Of a stretch of 64,000 bases of DNA, positions 34,141 through 45,243 are shown one piece after another. The first letter of the stretch is position 1, and every line of letters starts with the position of its first letter. Under the pieces are notes generated by a model. The model searched no databases, was not told where the DNA came from, and was given only the letters and a program-made list of their open reading frames with translations. Made by a program: the position numbers and the translations under genes. Source of the stretch: Manduca sexta. Lineage: Eukaryota > Arthropoda > Insecta > Lepidoptera > Sphingidae. The stretch is taken from NCBI RefSeq assembly GCF_014839805.1, contig NC_051129.1:13954920-14018919 (forward strand). The letters are read 5' to 3'.

Positions 34141-34290
34141 GCCCGCCATAGTAGTCTACGTGTGTCGCGTTCCGGGATCAGCCTACACAATTATGTCCAC
34201 TGGCGAGGGATAATAATCTCTCGTCAGTCGACATTGTATCCACGCCCTTTTCCATTGGGTACAGTAGGGTCAATTTGCAATTCCCGTAAT
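34141..34290 (+). repeat. Dispersed repeat family B, with internal deletion
   Basis: gtgtcgcgttccgggatcag joins directly to cacaattatgtccactgg, skipping part of the family sequence, then tctcgtcagtcgacatt. A4 copy 61379-61529. Confidence 0.7.
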
Positions 34291-34298
34291 AAATAACA

Positions 34299-34545
34299 AT
34301 ATCAGCCCTGTATTATATACTTGCCCACTGCTGAGCACGGGCCTCCTCTACTACTGAGAGGCCTTAGTCTACCACGCTGGCCTAGTGCGGATTGGGAGAC
34401 TTCACACACCTTCGAAATTCCCATGGAGAACTTCTCAGATGTGCAGGTCTCACTTAGAAAAGTCAGAGATGTGTGCCCTTGGGATTTGAACCTGCGGACA
34501 TTCGTCTTGGCAATCCGTTCTACACCCAACTAGGCTATTGCCACT
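34299..34545 (-). mobile_element. SINE-A
   Basis: Minus orientation: cactgctgagcacgggcctc, ccacgctggcctagtgcgg, then ttgaacctgcggacattcgt and ccaactaggctattgcca as the tRNA-like head. A middle part is deleted compared with 31274-31613. A4 copy 61538-61784. Open frames 34302-34529 and 34321-34533 are SINE sequence. Confidence 0.85.
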
Positions 34546-34858
34546 TCGAAACGAAATTCCCGTAAACAAAATAACATTTATTAAAATGTGTCAAGTTCTC
34601 TAGTCTACGTATACAGCTGGTGTAAAGCGGATTAGGTGGCACCCACGCTTGCCGGACGCCCACTCGTCCTGCGACAGGGCGCCGCGACCCTGCAAAACTC
34701 TTCTATCCAACAATGGAGGTATTTTCTCTTTGGACATTGAAGTATTTGTTTTCGTTATATAAATTGGGAATTCCTGGAAGTATTGTTTACGCATGTTTCC
34801 GTGTTAAAAAATACAAGTGTTTATGAGGAAAAATAATGTTAATCGGATCGTTATTATT

Positions 34859-35000
34859 TACGATATTTTCCTTCACCGTTAAAGCCAGCTATAATCGATA
34901 AATAATACACACGTTTTTTAAAAAAGTCAAAGACGGGTTCCTCGGGTTTTGAACCTACGGACCATCATATTGGCAGTTCGTTCTATTCCTTACTAGGCTG
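34859..35000 (-). mobile_element. SINE-A 5' part, eroded
   Basis: ttccttcaccgttaaagcca, then gttttgaacctacggacc: the tRNA-side half of SINE-A in minus orientation. A4 copy ~62097-62238. Confidence 0.6.
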
Positions 35001-35414
35001 TAATGCAATTACCAGGCTATCGATTGTAACGTAAACATAGAAACTACATTTAGAGTCGTTGAATAACATTTAGGTGTTCGCTTGCCATTTTTTATTTTCC
35101 CTTTTGGCAAAAAATTACGCTGCCTTCAAAAACCACTACAAAATATTTAACATTATCTATATCTTGGTTACCAATTTCGAATCGGTTAAAAATAACTGAA
35201 TTTCAAATTTTCAAAAAGCCACCATTTTCGAATATTTTCTTATATTATATTAAAATGTTGAGTGTCAATTTCCTTTACATGAAAATAACCAAATAACAAA
35301 ATCTGTCTAACGCTCATTAAAGTCAAGTGACCCAACTCAATGCAGCTTTAGATAGAAATAGTTTTTTCTGACAGTTCCCACATTGTATTCGTCTGAACAC
35401 TGAAAGCTTTCACA

Positions 35415-35555
35415 ATGAAGTCGCACGTGGAAGCCAATTCCTCTCGAATCGTACCGTTGAAGAACGCCATCCGATGGCAAATGAAATCCATCTTAGGGAT
35501 GTGGTGTAATGGAATTTCACTGAGTATTACTGCATACTATTCCAATGTGATCTAA
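35415..35555 (+). other. 46-codon open frame of unknown status
   Basis: Begins cacaATGaag, which fits an insect start context. Its first ~25 codons (MKSHVEANSSRIVPLKN...) are GC-richer than the surroundings. No known domain. It sits 23 bases upstream of another open stretch that follows a good splice acceptor, but no donor I tried keeps both frames open. Maintained in A4 at 62652-62792. Could equally be chance. Confidence 0.2.
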
Positions 35556-35578
35556 TGTCTATTGTCATAATATTGTAG

Positions 35579-35704
35579 GTTAATAAGTTGAACGACTTTT
35601 TACGCCACATGGCAGGTGGGCGATCGCTTAAGGCGCATTCTGTGGGCGCAGGAAGTGTGGAGCAGTCTGCAGATATCGATGCGGCCTGCTTGCATCACTG
35701 CTAG
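35579..35704 (+). other. Candidate terminal exon, 41 codons plus stop
   Basis: Preceded by a branch-point-like tctaat and a tattgtag acceptor, this stretch stays open for 41 codons and ends in tag. It is clearly GC-richer than its flanks and free of known repeats. The peptide includes NDFLRHMAGGRSLKAHS and ends ADIDAACLHHC. I recognise no family. The A4 copy (62816-62941) appears identical base for base. Low confidence, since both copies are recent. Confidence 0.22.
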
Positions 35705-36129
35705 GGTTGCCAAACAAGAGAAAAGTGATGATGTTTCGGTTTGTGATTTCTATGCAAGGGCTTCTTTATAAACGTATGTTATATCATGCGTATATTTGTG
35801 TCCCGCGTATATAAGACAATGAAATATGTAACATATTAGTCAAGGGAATATTGGCTTGCACTGTAGGTAATAATTATTATGCTTGTAATATTTTTACTAT
35901 TTTCTATAATATGAAATAATATCCACCATCACCAGCTCACACAAACCGTATTTTTTTTTAATTTATTTTGAAGAAAGCTTATCGACTAATAAACAAAGTA
36001 AATATACAGTATCTATAATAATAAATATTACTACTCACTGTTTTTAGGTTAGAAATAAAAATACTTGACAAAAACATCTCATTGTCACACTTGATCTTTA
36101 TTTCTTACATAAACTAATAAACTTATTTA
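35705..36129. other. AT-rich DNA, nothing recognised
   Basis: No repeat or gene recognised. Shared with A4. Confidence 0.4.
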
Positions 36130-36260
36130 GTGGCAACCCTGTCGTGGGCCGGTGACGTCACGTGGCATGAATGGGCGCGCCTACGCCCCACTGGCCCACT
36201 GCCGCGCTCTAAATGTGGCGACACCCCGCCGTGTTCCAGCCGCAGTTCATGCAAAATGCG
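36130..36260. promoter_or_regulatory. GC-rich island with CRE/E-box composite
   Basis: ggtgacgtcacgtggc at ~36151-36166 overlaps a CRE and an E-box, followed by gggcgcgcc and a CpG-rich stretch. An ATG at 36213 opens a frame (MWRHPAVFQPQFMQ...) whose 3' part is not preserved in A4. Promoter character is inferred from motif and composition only. Confidence 0.25.
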
Positions 36261-37294
36261 TTTATTATTAGTATGAGAATATTTTCCCGCACATTTCATA
36301 ATAGAATTGATGAATCAGTTCCTGAAATATTTCTTTATATTAGTGACGGTTCGTGCCAGCCGACGGCGTTACAACTGCCCATATACTGTGGTAACATTGT
36401 ACAAACTTTAAATAACAAAGCATTGCATGGTACACAACTGCGTTCGCTTTCAAATACATGTTACGCAGAGTTGAAAATTAAACATTTTTTTTTTTTAAGA
36501 ATATTAAAAATAAACTTGACGTATCTATTTTTATACAATTTGTATGCAATATTGTTTATCCACTACGATAAAGTTCGCAGAACTAGAATAGTACATGACA
36601 CACAAGCAATTCGCGCCGCTTTGAAGTATTTCAGAGATTTCATTAGCTGGGGAGAAATGTTACACTCGCCAATCGACATAATTATACCGGCCTATTTGAA
36701 ACCGGATATACGCAGAGTGACACCGGGACGCGACATATTTACATCGGCCACTATGGCGGTCTGTAGATCTTCTGTACAGCGATCTCTATCGATTCTACCA
36801 GAAATATTAGCAATAAAAAAACCCTCGCATCTCGCGCTTGATTCGTAATATAATACGTATGTATACCGACGATAAGGTCGGCCTTGGTTGATTTCGCTTA
36901 TCTGCAAACTTTAACACTAATATTACACAGCGGGGTACCGCATACCGATCTGTATGGTACAAAGTAATAGATTATTTTTAATTAATTTTATATTTTGTAC
37001 CATTATATTTACTTGTTGGTTTTGTTGTTAACTGCGGAGGTAATGTAGCAAATGTCCTGATTAGAGTTAAGTAGGTCAAATCTGTCGTATAGGAGGCTTG
37101 GTCAGTACCACAGCTAAGCATTATGTTTCAGTCTGAGAGACATTTTAGCAGTATGATTACTTGACATTATGAGGTAGGTGTAAGATCTAGTTTTGGGCTG
37201 ACGAAGCTCTTGCAGTGCATTGCAAACTAAAGTTCGGGTGGTATTACTGTAAAGGTCGTCATGAGACGTACCATCAGGTTAGCAGCTTGCTTGT
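36261..37294. other. Non-coding, includes repeat B fragment
   Basis: 36655-36765 is an inverted family-B fragment (gacataattataccggcc). The long frame running 36213-36848 crosses a T-run that differs in length in A4 and then reads through this repeat, so it is not a gene. Confidence 0.5.
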
Positions 37295-37560
37295 ATGACG
37301 AGCGTGCAGCTCGCTTAATGGTAAGCGATACGACCGCCCATAAACAGTAGAAACACCATCCAACACCTTGAATTACAAAATATTGTTTGGTATTCCACTG
37401 CACTCGCCGTCCTGAGACATGAGATGTTAAGTCTTATTATGTCCAGTACCTAGTTGCCTGGCTACAATGTTCTTCAAACCGGAACACAACAGTGACTACA
37501 CACTGCTGCTTGGCGGCAGAAAATATTTGAACTAACACTGCAAACATATTCCTTACCTTG
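37295..37560 (+). repeat. Dispersed repeat family E
   Basis: gctcgcttaatggtaagcga, accgcccataaacagtag, acatgagatgttaagtct and ctgctgcttggcggcag in order. A3 copy starts at 58374. Confidence 0.8.
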
Positions 37561-37939
37561 TGTATTTATGAATCAATCGCTTCAAGCAATGAAACATATC
37601 GGTCAATGCTTCTGTTTACGTCAATCAATAATGACTCGATACTTAACCAGGACGGCTTGATGAATGATTCAGAATGTATTGTTTGCCGTTTCCTAACATA
37701 TAAAAACTGACAAGTTGAACATATGGCGTGTGAATATCGTATAAAAATAAGCCATATTATATCGTTTGTTGTTTTTTTTTAAATGCCGTCAAAGACTACA
37801 AGAAAAAAGCTGAACATCACTTTGCCTTAAATTTTTTTTGAGAATGCACTAGTCAATTATAACATTTTTATGTGAGTAAAGAACGATTAAAGCCCTTTCG
37901 GGACACGAACAAGTTTCGTAAAAAAACTCTATAATTTTT

Positions 37940-38240
37940 TTTATTGCACTTGAACGTCGAGACGAGCATGCCGCTCGCTTAATGGTAAGCGATACGACCG
38001 TCAATAATCAGTAGCAACACAGTACAGATCTTTGAATTACAAAATACTGCGTGACACTCCTCTGTGCTTATCACCCTACGACATAAGATAAGTCTTATAA
38101 CCTAGTAATTACGCTGGCTATAATGGCTTTCAAATCGGAACATAACAGGGCATTTACACTGCTTTCTGACGGTAGAAATACACATTGCGGTAGTAACTAC
38201 TCAGCCAGTAGAGATATTTATCATTAGCAAACTATTCGAA
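37940..38240 (+). repeat. Dispersed repeat family E
   Basis: tcgagacgagcatgccgctc, gcgatacgaccgtcaata and ctgctttctgacggtag. Extends to cattgcggtagtaac. The A3 copy (59015-59310) is visibly more diverged than other parts of the duplication. Confidence 0.75.
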
Positions 38241-38609
38241 TTTTTTTTCAATATTCATTCATAGTAATCGATTAAAAACCTTTTTAGTCATGAACTGATA
38301 TATTTCCAGCATCAACCTGATAATGTTTATAGTGTTTAAGTATCAATGATTTCTTATCGCCACAATCCGTTTCCTAAATAATAAAATAATCCGCTATCCT
38401 CTACCGCTCATAACTTAACAACATAACGGTACACATAGCAACAAATAACGTATAATAACACGTTAATAACGTAACGCGATAACGTGTATAGTGTCTCTGT
38501 CTGCATTATTTGCATCAACCGGTCCCGACTTAACATCATGAATAAAGATCATCTCTACAGCTTATTATTGTCCGCTTACATAATAAAATTTTTGGTCAGA
38601 TTTTTTTTT

Positions 38610-38735
38610 GTTTTGAATGACGAGACGAGCTTGCCGTTTCGCCTGATGGTAAGCGATACGACCGCCCATAAACAGTAGAAACGCCATCTTTAGTATTCCA
38701 AAGCGCTCGCAATTTTGAGACATGAGATTCATTAT
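38610..38735 (+). repeat. Family E, 5' part
   Basis: gaatgacgagacgagcttgc and taagcgatacgaccgccc. It stops after gacatgagatt. Confidence 0.7.
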
Positions 38736-38868
38736 ATTCCTAACTAATACTAAAGATAATGTTTATGTATTATATAATTTGGTAGCCATACAAGACAGGT
38801 TGGTTGCTGATTAAGAAATAAAAAGTTATAGTAAATTTTGTTGGTAAAACAGCTTGTTTATAATTGTG

Positions 38869-39055
38869 CAGCTTTTCCCTGCAACTCCGCCCTCGTGCAT
38901 TTTTTTCCGGGATGAAATTCCCGCTTTATTGTTTTACAAGATAAAAAGTAGCACTCTGGCGTTATGTATCTTTCTATTAGTAAATGAATTTTAGAAGTCG
39001 GTTCAGTATTTCTAGAGATTATCCCTTCAAAATAACAACCAACTTTTTCTGTTTA
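38869..39055 (-). mobile_element. Helitron, eroded
   Basis: GC hairpin relic ctgcaactccgccctcgtg, then cgggatgaaattcccgcttt and gttcagtatttctagaga. Same family as 25413-25627. Confidence 0.6.
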
Positions 39056-39204
39056 GTAAAAATTTATGACAATGATATTTTATGGTGTATTCAATAAACA
39101 ACTGTCTGAATAAATAGTTCTAGGAAGAAAATATGTTTGCCGACCCCCATAAAGTCAATCACATCCTTATCTTTACACTTTAACTATCAATGTAAGGGTA
39201 ATTT

Positions 39205-39345
39205 TTTTTTGCAATGATTGCGGACTTTGAAATCCGAAGTACTCCGCAGCACTTCACTGCGCTCGTCACCTTGTGACATGAGATGTTATGTCTCATAATA
39301 GCCAGTAATTATACTGGATACAATGTCCTTCAAACCGGAACACAA
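39205..39345 (+). repeat. Family E fragment
   Basis: cactgcgctcgtcacctt, gacatgagatgttatgtctc and ttcaaaccggaacacaac. Confidence 0.6.
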
Positions 39346-39364
39346 CAGTTCAAGCTTACTGTTG

Positions 39365-39650
39365 CTTAAACTTTTCAATGGCTCCCAACATTTTGCTAGT
39401 GGTAGTATTTTATATCCGCCCGTATAGCGACCAACGTACTCAAGGTAAACCCGCCATAGTGGCCCACGTAAGTGTGTCGCCTTCTAGGATCACATGTGTA
39501 TATTCGGTTCTAACAGGCCGGCATAATTGTGTCGACTGCCGACGTGTAATCATCTCTCGTCAGTAGAAATCTATTAGAACCCACTCCACTTACCATAAGG
39601 TCCAGTGGGGTCACATTGGCTTGCTCGTATAAAAGATTGGCCGTAAATCG
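39365..39650 (+). repeat. Dispersed repeat family B, long copy
   Basis: tatatccgcccgtatagcga, aacccgccatagtggccc, caggccggcataattgtgtc and cccactccacttaccataag. The longest copy, about 285 bp. The open frame 39378-39566 lies in it. Confidence 0.8.
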
Positions 39651-40194
39651 AATAGCATGATTTTACACAGGACTAGTTTTAATGAATATTATTCTTTGGT
39701 AAATATAAAAAAAAAATCAATTATGGAAAAACATAGTAGAAAATTGTTCTTATTGTTTACCAAAATAATAATGTTATTAAAACTGGTCCACTGTAGTCAT
39801 ACTTTTGATTAAGATCTAATGCTGAGAGCCATCTTGTTATATATACATAGTCATCACGTGATCTAGACGTCTAGATCCGTTCACGTGTGAACACTTTCGT
39901 AAAACTAGTTTTGGAATATTCGAGACGTCGGGTCAAAGTGAATGCCATTTGCGTTCCAATGTTTGTACAATAATACACGTGAATTAGTCTAGCGATTAAA
40001 GATTACAGGTTTTTTGTAATTCACGCCACACCCACTGTGCGACGTCGGACAAGTTTAACGTTGCTTGGAATTAATTGTGTTTGAAGCATATAATAATTTG
40101 GACGGAATTGCATTGTTAATCAGTTATTTTTATTTCTCAATTACATTGGCAATAAAGTTTTTTAAATAATCTCACTATAGTATCTTCGCTGCGG
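39651..40194. other. AT-rich DNA, nothing recognised
   Basis: No repeat family or coding signal. Contains an agacgtctagat-type palindrome near 39865. Confidence 0.35.
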
Positions 40195-40350
40195 GAAGGA
40201 CTCTGCCTGTGCCCTGTGGTTCACAGGCGTCTAGAGAATTCCGACATGGTATCCCCTGCTTGTCGTAAAAGGCAACTTATTCGCAAGGAAGTGGGGGGGC
40301 TGCTCGCCTCGACATAGGGCTGTATCCAGCAGTGGTTTATAATACATAAC
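40195..40350 (+). mobile_element. LINE fragment
   Basis: Contains tatcccctgcttgtcgtaaa and a gggctgtatccagcagtgg end. These phrases are familiar from non-LTR retroelements of Lepidoptera. It encodes nothing intact. Confidence 0.5.
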
Positions 40351-40366
40351 TAATATTATAAGTATA

Positions 40367-41024
40367 TTAGCTTTTGCCCGCGGCTCCGCCCGCGTTATAA
40401 AGTTTTTCAGGCTAAAGTTTTCCGTTATAAAAGTAGTAGTTTCCCGGGAGCCTATGTTCTTCCCAGGGTCTCAAACTATCTCCATATCAAATTTCATCTT
40501 AATACGTTGGGTAGTTTTTGAGTTTAACACGTTCAGCCAGACAGATGCAGCGGGGGACTTTTGTTTTTATAATATATTTTTTAGAACTTTTTTAAGAGGA
40601 ACAATCCCGTCATACATCATTGTTGCATAACTTTAACCGTTTACGCAGCGCAGGCAACGGAAGCTCTCAAAACTAATAATTTTCTCCGTTTTTGCAACAT
40701 GTTTCATTACTGCTCCGCTCCTATTAGTCATAGCGTGATGATATATAGCCTATAGCACTCCAGGAACAAAGGGCTATCCAACGCAAAAAGATTTTTTCAG
40801 TTTGGACCGGTAGTTCCTGAGATTAGCCATTACTGCTCCGCTCCTATTGGGTATAGCGTGATGATATATAGCCTATAGCATTCCACGAACAAAGGGCTAT
40901 CCAACGCAAAAAGAATTTTTCGATTTGGACCGGTAGTTCCTGAGATTAGCGCGTTCAAACAAACAAACAAACAAACAAACAAACAAACAAACAAACTCTT
41001 CAGCTTTATATAATTATAATAGTA
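40367..41024 (-). mobile_element. Helitron with two ~124-bp tandem units, 658 bp
   Basis: On the minus strand it starts tctatactattataattata after A and ends ...gagccgcgggcaaaagctaa before T, giving TC/CTRR ends and an A|T site. Internal units (40704-40827, 40828-40951) match the five units at 9771-10380. A (caaa)n tract lies at ~40955-40995. It appears to sit at the start of a family-H retrotransposon tail (41025 on). Non-autonomous. Confidence 0.88.
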
Positions 41025-41165
41025 TAGATTTAAAATGTCCATATTTATATAAGTAATTTTAATAGTTGTTTAGAAATAATAAAAAATATTCTTATGCTTT
41101 GTTTTGACGTATCATAAGTGCAACCTTGTGCGCCTACGTGATAAATAAAGTATTTTAGATTTATT
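41025..41165 (+). mobile_element. Retrotransposon 3' tail, family H
   Basis: tttaaaatgtccat, then ttcttatgctttgttttgac and cctacgtgataaataaagta, matching 19705-19865. Confidence 0.6.
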
Positions 41166-41714
41166 TTTTTATTGGTGGAGAATTTTTAAAATCATGTGAC
41201 GAACTAACTCGATCGCTGTACTCTTAAAAAATCTAACCGCCTAAAACTGCCATTTTTTTCGTTTCACCATTGACTGCCTAATACTGTGATAAGGTTTGAT
41301 AAGGATGGTGTCGATAACCGTGTGTGGTTATCGGATATAGACCTCGTGTAGGCAAACGGAACGTTGCGACCTTTGGGCTCATACCCGCCTTTTTTAACAT
41401 GCTTGATTTTTTTGCTAGTTTATATTCCTTATTTGAAAAGTAGGCAGGGTTTGATTTACAGATCAGGCATGCAAAATTAGACTTACGATATTGGGGTACC
41501 ACAACTACATTCAAAATAATGTTGGCGCACAGAAAATCTGACCAAAGTTATTGTTTGCTGTTACGTTCCTAATGGTTGCTGACAGACTGTAGCCTAAAAT
41601 CCTACCGTCTCTAATATTGAGATTTTCCGTGGTACATTACTCCCAAATCTGTTTAAAGATGGTCGTTTTCAGTTAACTTTATATATTACACATTTGTTTA
41701 GCTGTATAAGAATT
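41166..41714. other. Non-coding, nothing recognised
   Basis: The minus-strand frame 41278-41514 has no recognised domain. Confidence 0.35.
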
Positions 41715-41945
41715 ATATAATAATATCAGCCCTGTATTATATACTCTCCCACTGCTAGGCACGGGCCTCCTCTACTGCTGAGAAGGATTAGACCTTAGTC
41801 CACTACGTTGGCTTAGATTGGTAGACTTCACCCACCCTTAAAGTTCCTCTAAAGAACTTCTCAGTTATGCAGATTCCCTCACAATGTATTCCTTCATCGT
41901 TAAAGCAAGCGATAATTCACAAAGAATACACGTTTACTTGTGCTA
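41715..41945 (-). mobile_element. SINE-A 3' part
   Basis: cactgctaggcacgggcctc, ccttagtccactacgttgg and catcgttaaagcaagcgat in minus orientation. Head missing. Confidence 0.75.
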
Positions 41946-43083
41946 TATAAAATCACTATCTGGACAATGGTTGCTATCCAACCAGTCACTATGTACTTAT
42001 GGTGCCTAGGTGTCGCCAAAGCGAGTTGATCGTTATTTCTTATCAGAGCATGATGTTTACTTGACGCGTATCTGATGGAATTCAGGCTGGGTCATGGTTC
42101 CACGTTAAATTCCGGCGTCCGGAGTTCGAAGTACATTTTTTATAGGAAAACGGCCAACTTCATTGCACAATGATTTTTTAAGTTTACGCGAATGTTAGAC
42201 ATTGATTTTTTTTTTCGGATTATATTGCGGTTATATGTATTATTATTTTTTCCGATTCGAAGACTTTCCAGCCTTCGTAGTCCCGAGGGGACAGAGAGCT
42301 TGGTCATCGAAAAAGTCAGTTACAATATCTACCTACATTTTACAATTATATTTACAGGTTCGCTGCATCTATGAAATAGTGCTGATAATCTTTTTTAAAC
42401 CTCGGAGAAATGTGATGGATTTTTTTACCCTGTTAGGAGAACCAAACTCGAATCCACTGATCTCTTGCCTGATGGCGCACCTCTGCTAAGTATAAGATAT
42501 TCATATTTATATTCCAAGTTAACAAAATACAATGAACACTGTTTAAAATTATATGATTAAGGTAAGACCTTAATCTAGCTAACCTACAATAAACCAATTT
42601 ACAATCAACTCTAAATACCTTTAAATCGCGTGCTATCAGGGGTCTTACTCAAATAGACGACACGACCAAATAGTTCTGAGCTATATGTCAGAGCCAATTA
42701 TGAATTAACATAGGTCAGCAAGACTGGTAGACAAAATTAGGTCCTGCCGCAATAGGTCAGTATGCTACCTTCAAAAGGTGTGTAATTGAGCGCGATTAGA
42801 TCATAGTACAGAGAACAATGTTGCTCATATTTTATGTTAGTAATATTTAAAACTGGTCTATTAGTTATCATATCTTTCCGAAGATCTTTAACTGAATACA
42901 CCCATTTACTACTGTTATTAGAACGGGTAAATTATTTCTTGAAGATTAATGTTTAGACTGTAAATGTACCATAGATATAGGAAATGGATAGATAAGTGTT
43001 AATGGTAGACCTATCGCTGACTATTACGAGGTCTTATCTTAATTTTTACTTGTATTGCAAAAAAAATTTTTTTTTCGCTGGTG
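41946..43083. other. AT-rich DNA, nothing recognised
   Basis: Overlapping frames 42192-42374 and 42202-42489 have no recognised domain. Confidence 0.35.
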
Positions 43084-43180
43084 CAAATAAGTCGCAAGAG
43101 GTCGCTGGATGCTGGAAATCTTTGGCGGAGGACTATGTTCAGCAGTGTGTGTGTGCTAATGATGATGATGATGACAAATC
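43084..43180 (+). pseudogene. RTE-type LINE C-terminus remnant
   Basis: The frame reads ANKSQEVAGCWKSLAEDYVQQ and then the GAT-repeat tail (aatgatgatgatgatgac). W.SL.E.YVQQ followed by GAT repeats is the typical RTE ending. The stop codon after QQ is mutated to tgt, so the frame runs into the tail. Much shorter and more decayed than 22916-23038. Confidence 0.65.
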
Positions 43181-43487
43181 AGAAAAGACAAAGAACATTG
43201 GAATTTTTCACTGAAAAAGACTGAATCACGTGATGTCTATAATTCATTTTTTTACATCGTTATTAAAATAAACAAGGACGGAATCAGTGACTGTTGTTAA
43301 CTGATTGAAGTAACATCACCTCGTTATCCAAAAATTAATAGGTTAACGCCTGCCAGTGATAACGATAATTATGTTTAAACTTATCATGCTATTTTTTACA
43401 CTGTTGCTACTTGCCTAAAATGCATTGCGTATTAGCTCTGTCAAGGTAGCAGTAGTAACTTAGCAGAATTAAACCAAATATATTTTA

Positions 43488-45180
43488 GAATTTGTTGCTA
43501 ATTTGTTGCTAATTAGTTACCACTATTTCGATTTTGTTGCTCAAGCCGTTTAGAAAAAACCGGTCGCTGCTATCATGATATCAAGCTAGCATGGACCATA
43601 ATGAAACTTATACTTATATGATCAGACGTAATGTAGGAATTTGTTGCTAATTTGTTGCTAATTAGTTACCACTATTTCGATTTTTTGCTCAAGCCGTTTA
43701 GAAAAAAGCTACCACTGCTATCATGATATCAAGCTAGCATGGACCATAACGAAACTTATACTTATATGATCAGACGTAATGTAGGAATTTGTTGCTAATT
43801 TGTTGCTAATCACTTAACAACATTTCGATATTATTGCTCAAGCCTATTAGAATTAAAAGCTACCACTGCTATCTTGATATCAAGCTAGCATGGACCCTAA
43901 CGAAACTTATACTTATATGATCAGACGTAATGTAGGAATTTGTTGCTAATTTGTTGCTAATTAGTTACCACTATTTCGATTTTGTTGCTCAAGCCGTTTA
44001 GAAAAAACTACCACTGCTATCTTGATATCAAGCTAGCATGGACACTCACGAAACTTATACTTATATGATCAGACGTAATGTAGGAATTTGTTGCTAATTT
44101 GTTGCTAATTAGTTACCACTATTTAGATTTTTTTGCTCAAGCCGTTTAGAAAAAAAAGCTACCACTGCTATCTTGATATCAAGCTAGCATGGACCCTAAT
44201 GAAACTTATACTTATTTGATCAGACGTAATGTAGGAATTTGTTGCTAATTTGTTGCTCATTAGTTACCACTATTTCGATTTTTTTGCTCAAGCCGTTTAG
44301 AAAAAGCTACCACTGCTATCTTGATATCAAGATAGCATGGACCCTAATGAAACTTATACTTATTTGATCAGACGTAATGTAGGAATTTGTTGCTAATTAG
44401 TTACCACTATTTCGATTTTGTTGCTCCAGCCGTTTAGAAAAAAAACCGGTCACTGCTATCATGATATCAAGCTAGCATGGACCATAACGAAACTTATACT
44501 TATATGGTCAGACGTAATGTAGGAATTTGTTGCTAATTTGGTGCAAATTAGTTACCACTATTTCGAATTTTTTGCTCAACCCGTTTAGAATAACAGCTAC
44601 CACTGCTATCTTGATATCAAGCTAGCATGGACCCTAACGAAACTTATACTTATTTGATCAGACGTAATGTAGGAATTTGTTGCTAATTTGTTGCTAATTA
44701 GTTACCACTATTTCGATTTTTTGCTCAAGCCGTTTAGAAAAAAGCTACCACTGCTATCTTGATATCAAGCTAGCATGGACCCTAACGAAACTTATACTTA
44801 TTTGATCAGACGTAATGTAGGAATTTGTTGCTAATTTGTTGTTAATTAGTTACCACTATTTCGATTTTTTTGCTCAAGCCGTTTAGAAAAAAAAGCTACC
44901 ACTGCTATCTTTATATCAAGCTAGCATGGACCCTCACGAAACTTATACTTATTTGATCAGACGTAATGTAGGAATTTGTTGCTAATTTGTTGCTAATTAG
45001 TTACCACTATTTCGATTTTTTTGCTCAAGCCGTTTAGAAAAAAAAGCTACCACTGCTATCTTGATATCAAGCTAGCATGGACACTCACAAAACTTATACT
45101 TATTTGATAAGTCGTAATGTAGGAATTTGTTGCTAATTGGTTACCACAATAAGGATTATGTTGCTCGAGCTGTTTTGAAA
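43488..45180 (+). repeat. ~149-bp tandem satellite, 11 units plus a partial
   Basis: Units begin with gaatttgttgcta at 43488, 43637, 43785, 43936, 44084, 44235, 44383, 44523, 44673, 44821, 44972 and 45123. Most are 148-151 bp; the 140-bp unit at 44383 lost one copy of the internal doublet atttgttgcta. Each carries the palindrome ttgatatcaa (variable in a few) next to gctagc, and ends gatcagacgtaatgtag. The last unit is truncated and diverged. Confidence 0.97.
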
Positions 45181-45243
45181 ATAAAAATAATTTAATAATA
45201 TAAAAATAAATAAACGGCCTTCAAAACTTGTACTATAAAATAT

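Larger units (their letters stand above)
25138..38309. repeat. Duplicated block, first copy (A1)
   Basis: Sequence that recurs after 49385. 25138-33272 matches A2 (49385-58373), 37307-38309 matches A3 (58374-59382) and 32530-36768 matches A4 (59768-64000). Apart from insertions and deletions, differences seen by eye in A2 and A4 are scattered single bases and short homopolymer changes. A3 is more diverged. 33273-37306 is absent between A2 and A3, but most of it returns in A4. Confidence 0.95.

Noticed and set aside
33882..34190. 102-codon minus-strand frame conserved in A4
   Set aside because: Both copies are too recent for conservation to mean selection, it starts in repeat B and has no recognised domain.
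36213..36848. 211-codon open frame, the longest without N
   Set aside because: Its second half reads through an inverted repeat-B fragment, and a shorter T-run cuts it to 117 codons in A4 (63450-63803). No recognisable domain.
43488..45180. CRISPR-like array
   Set aside because: Units are ~149 bp of continuous similarity without unique spacers, in a eukaryotic repeat context. It is a satellite.
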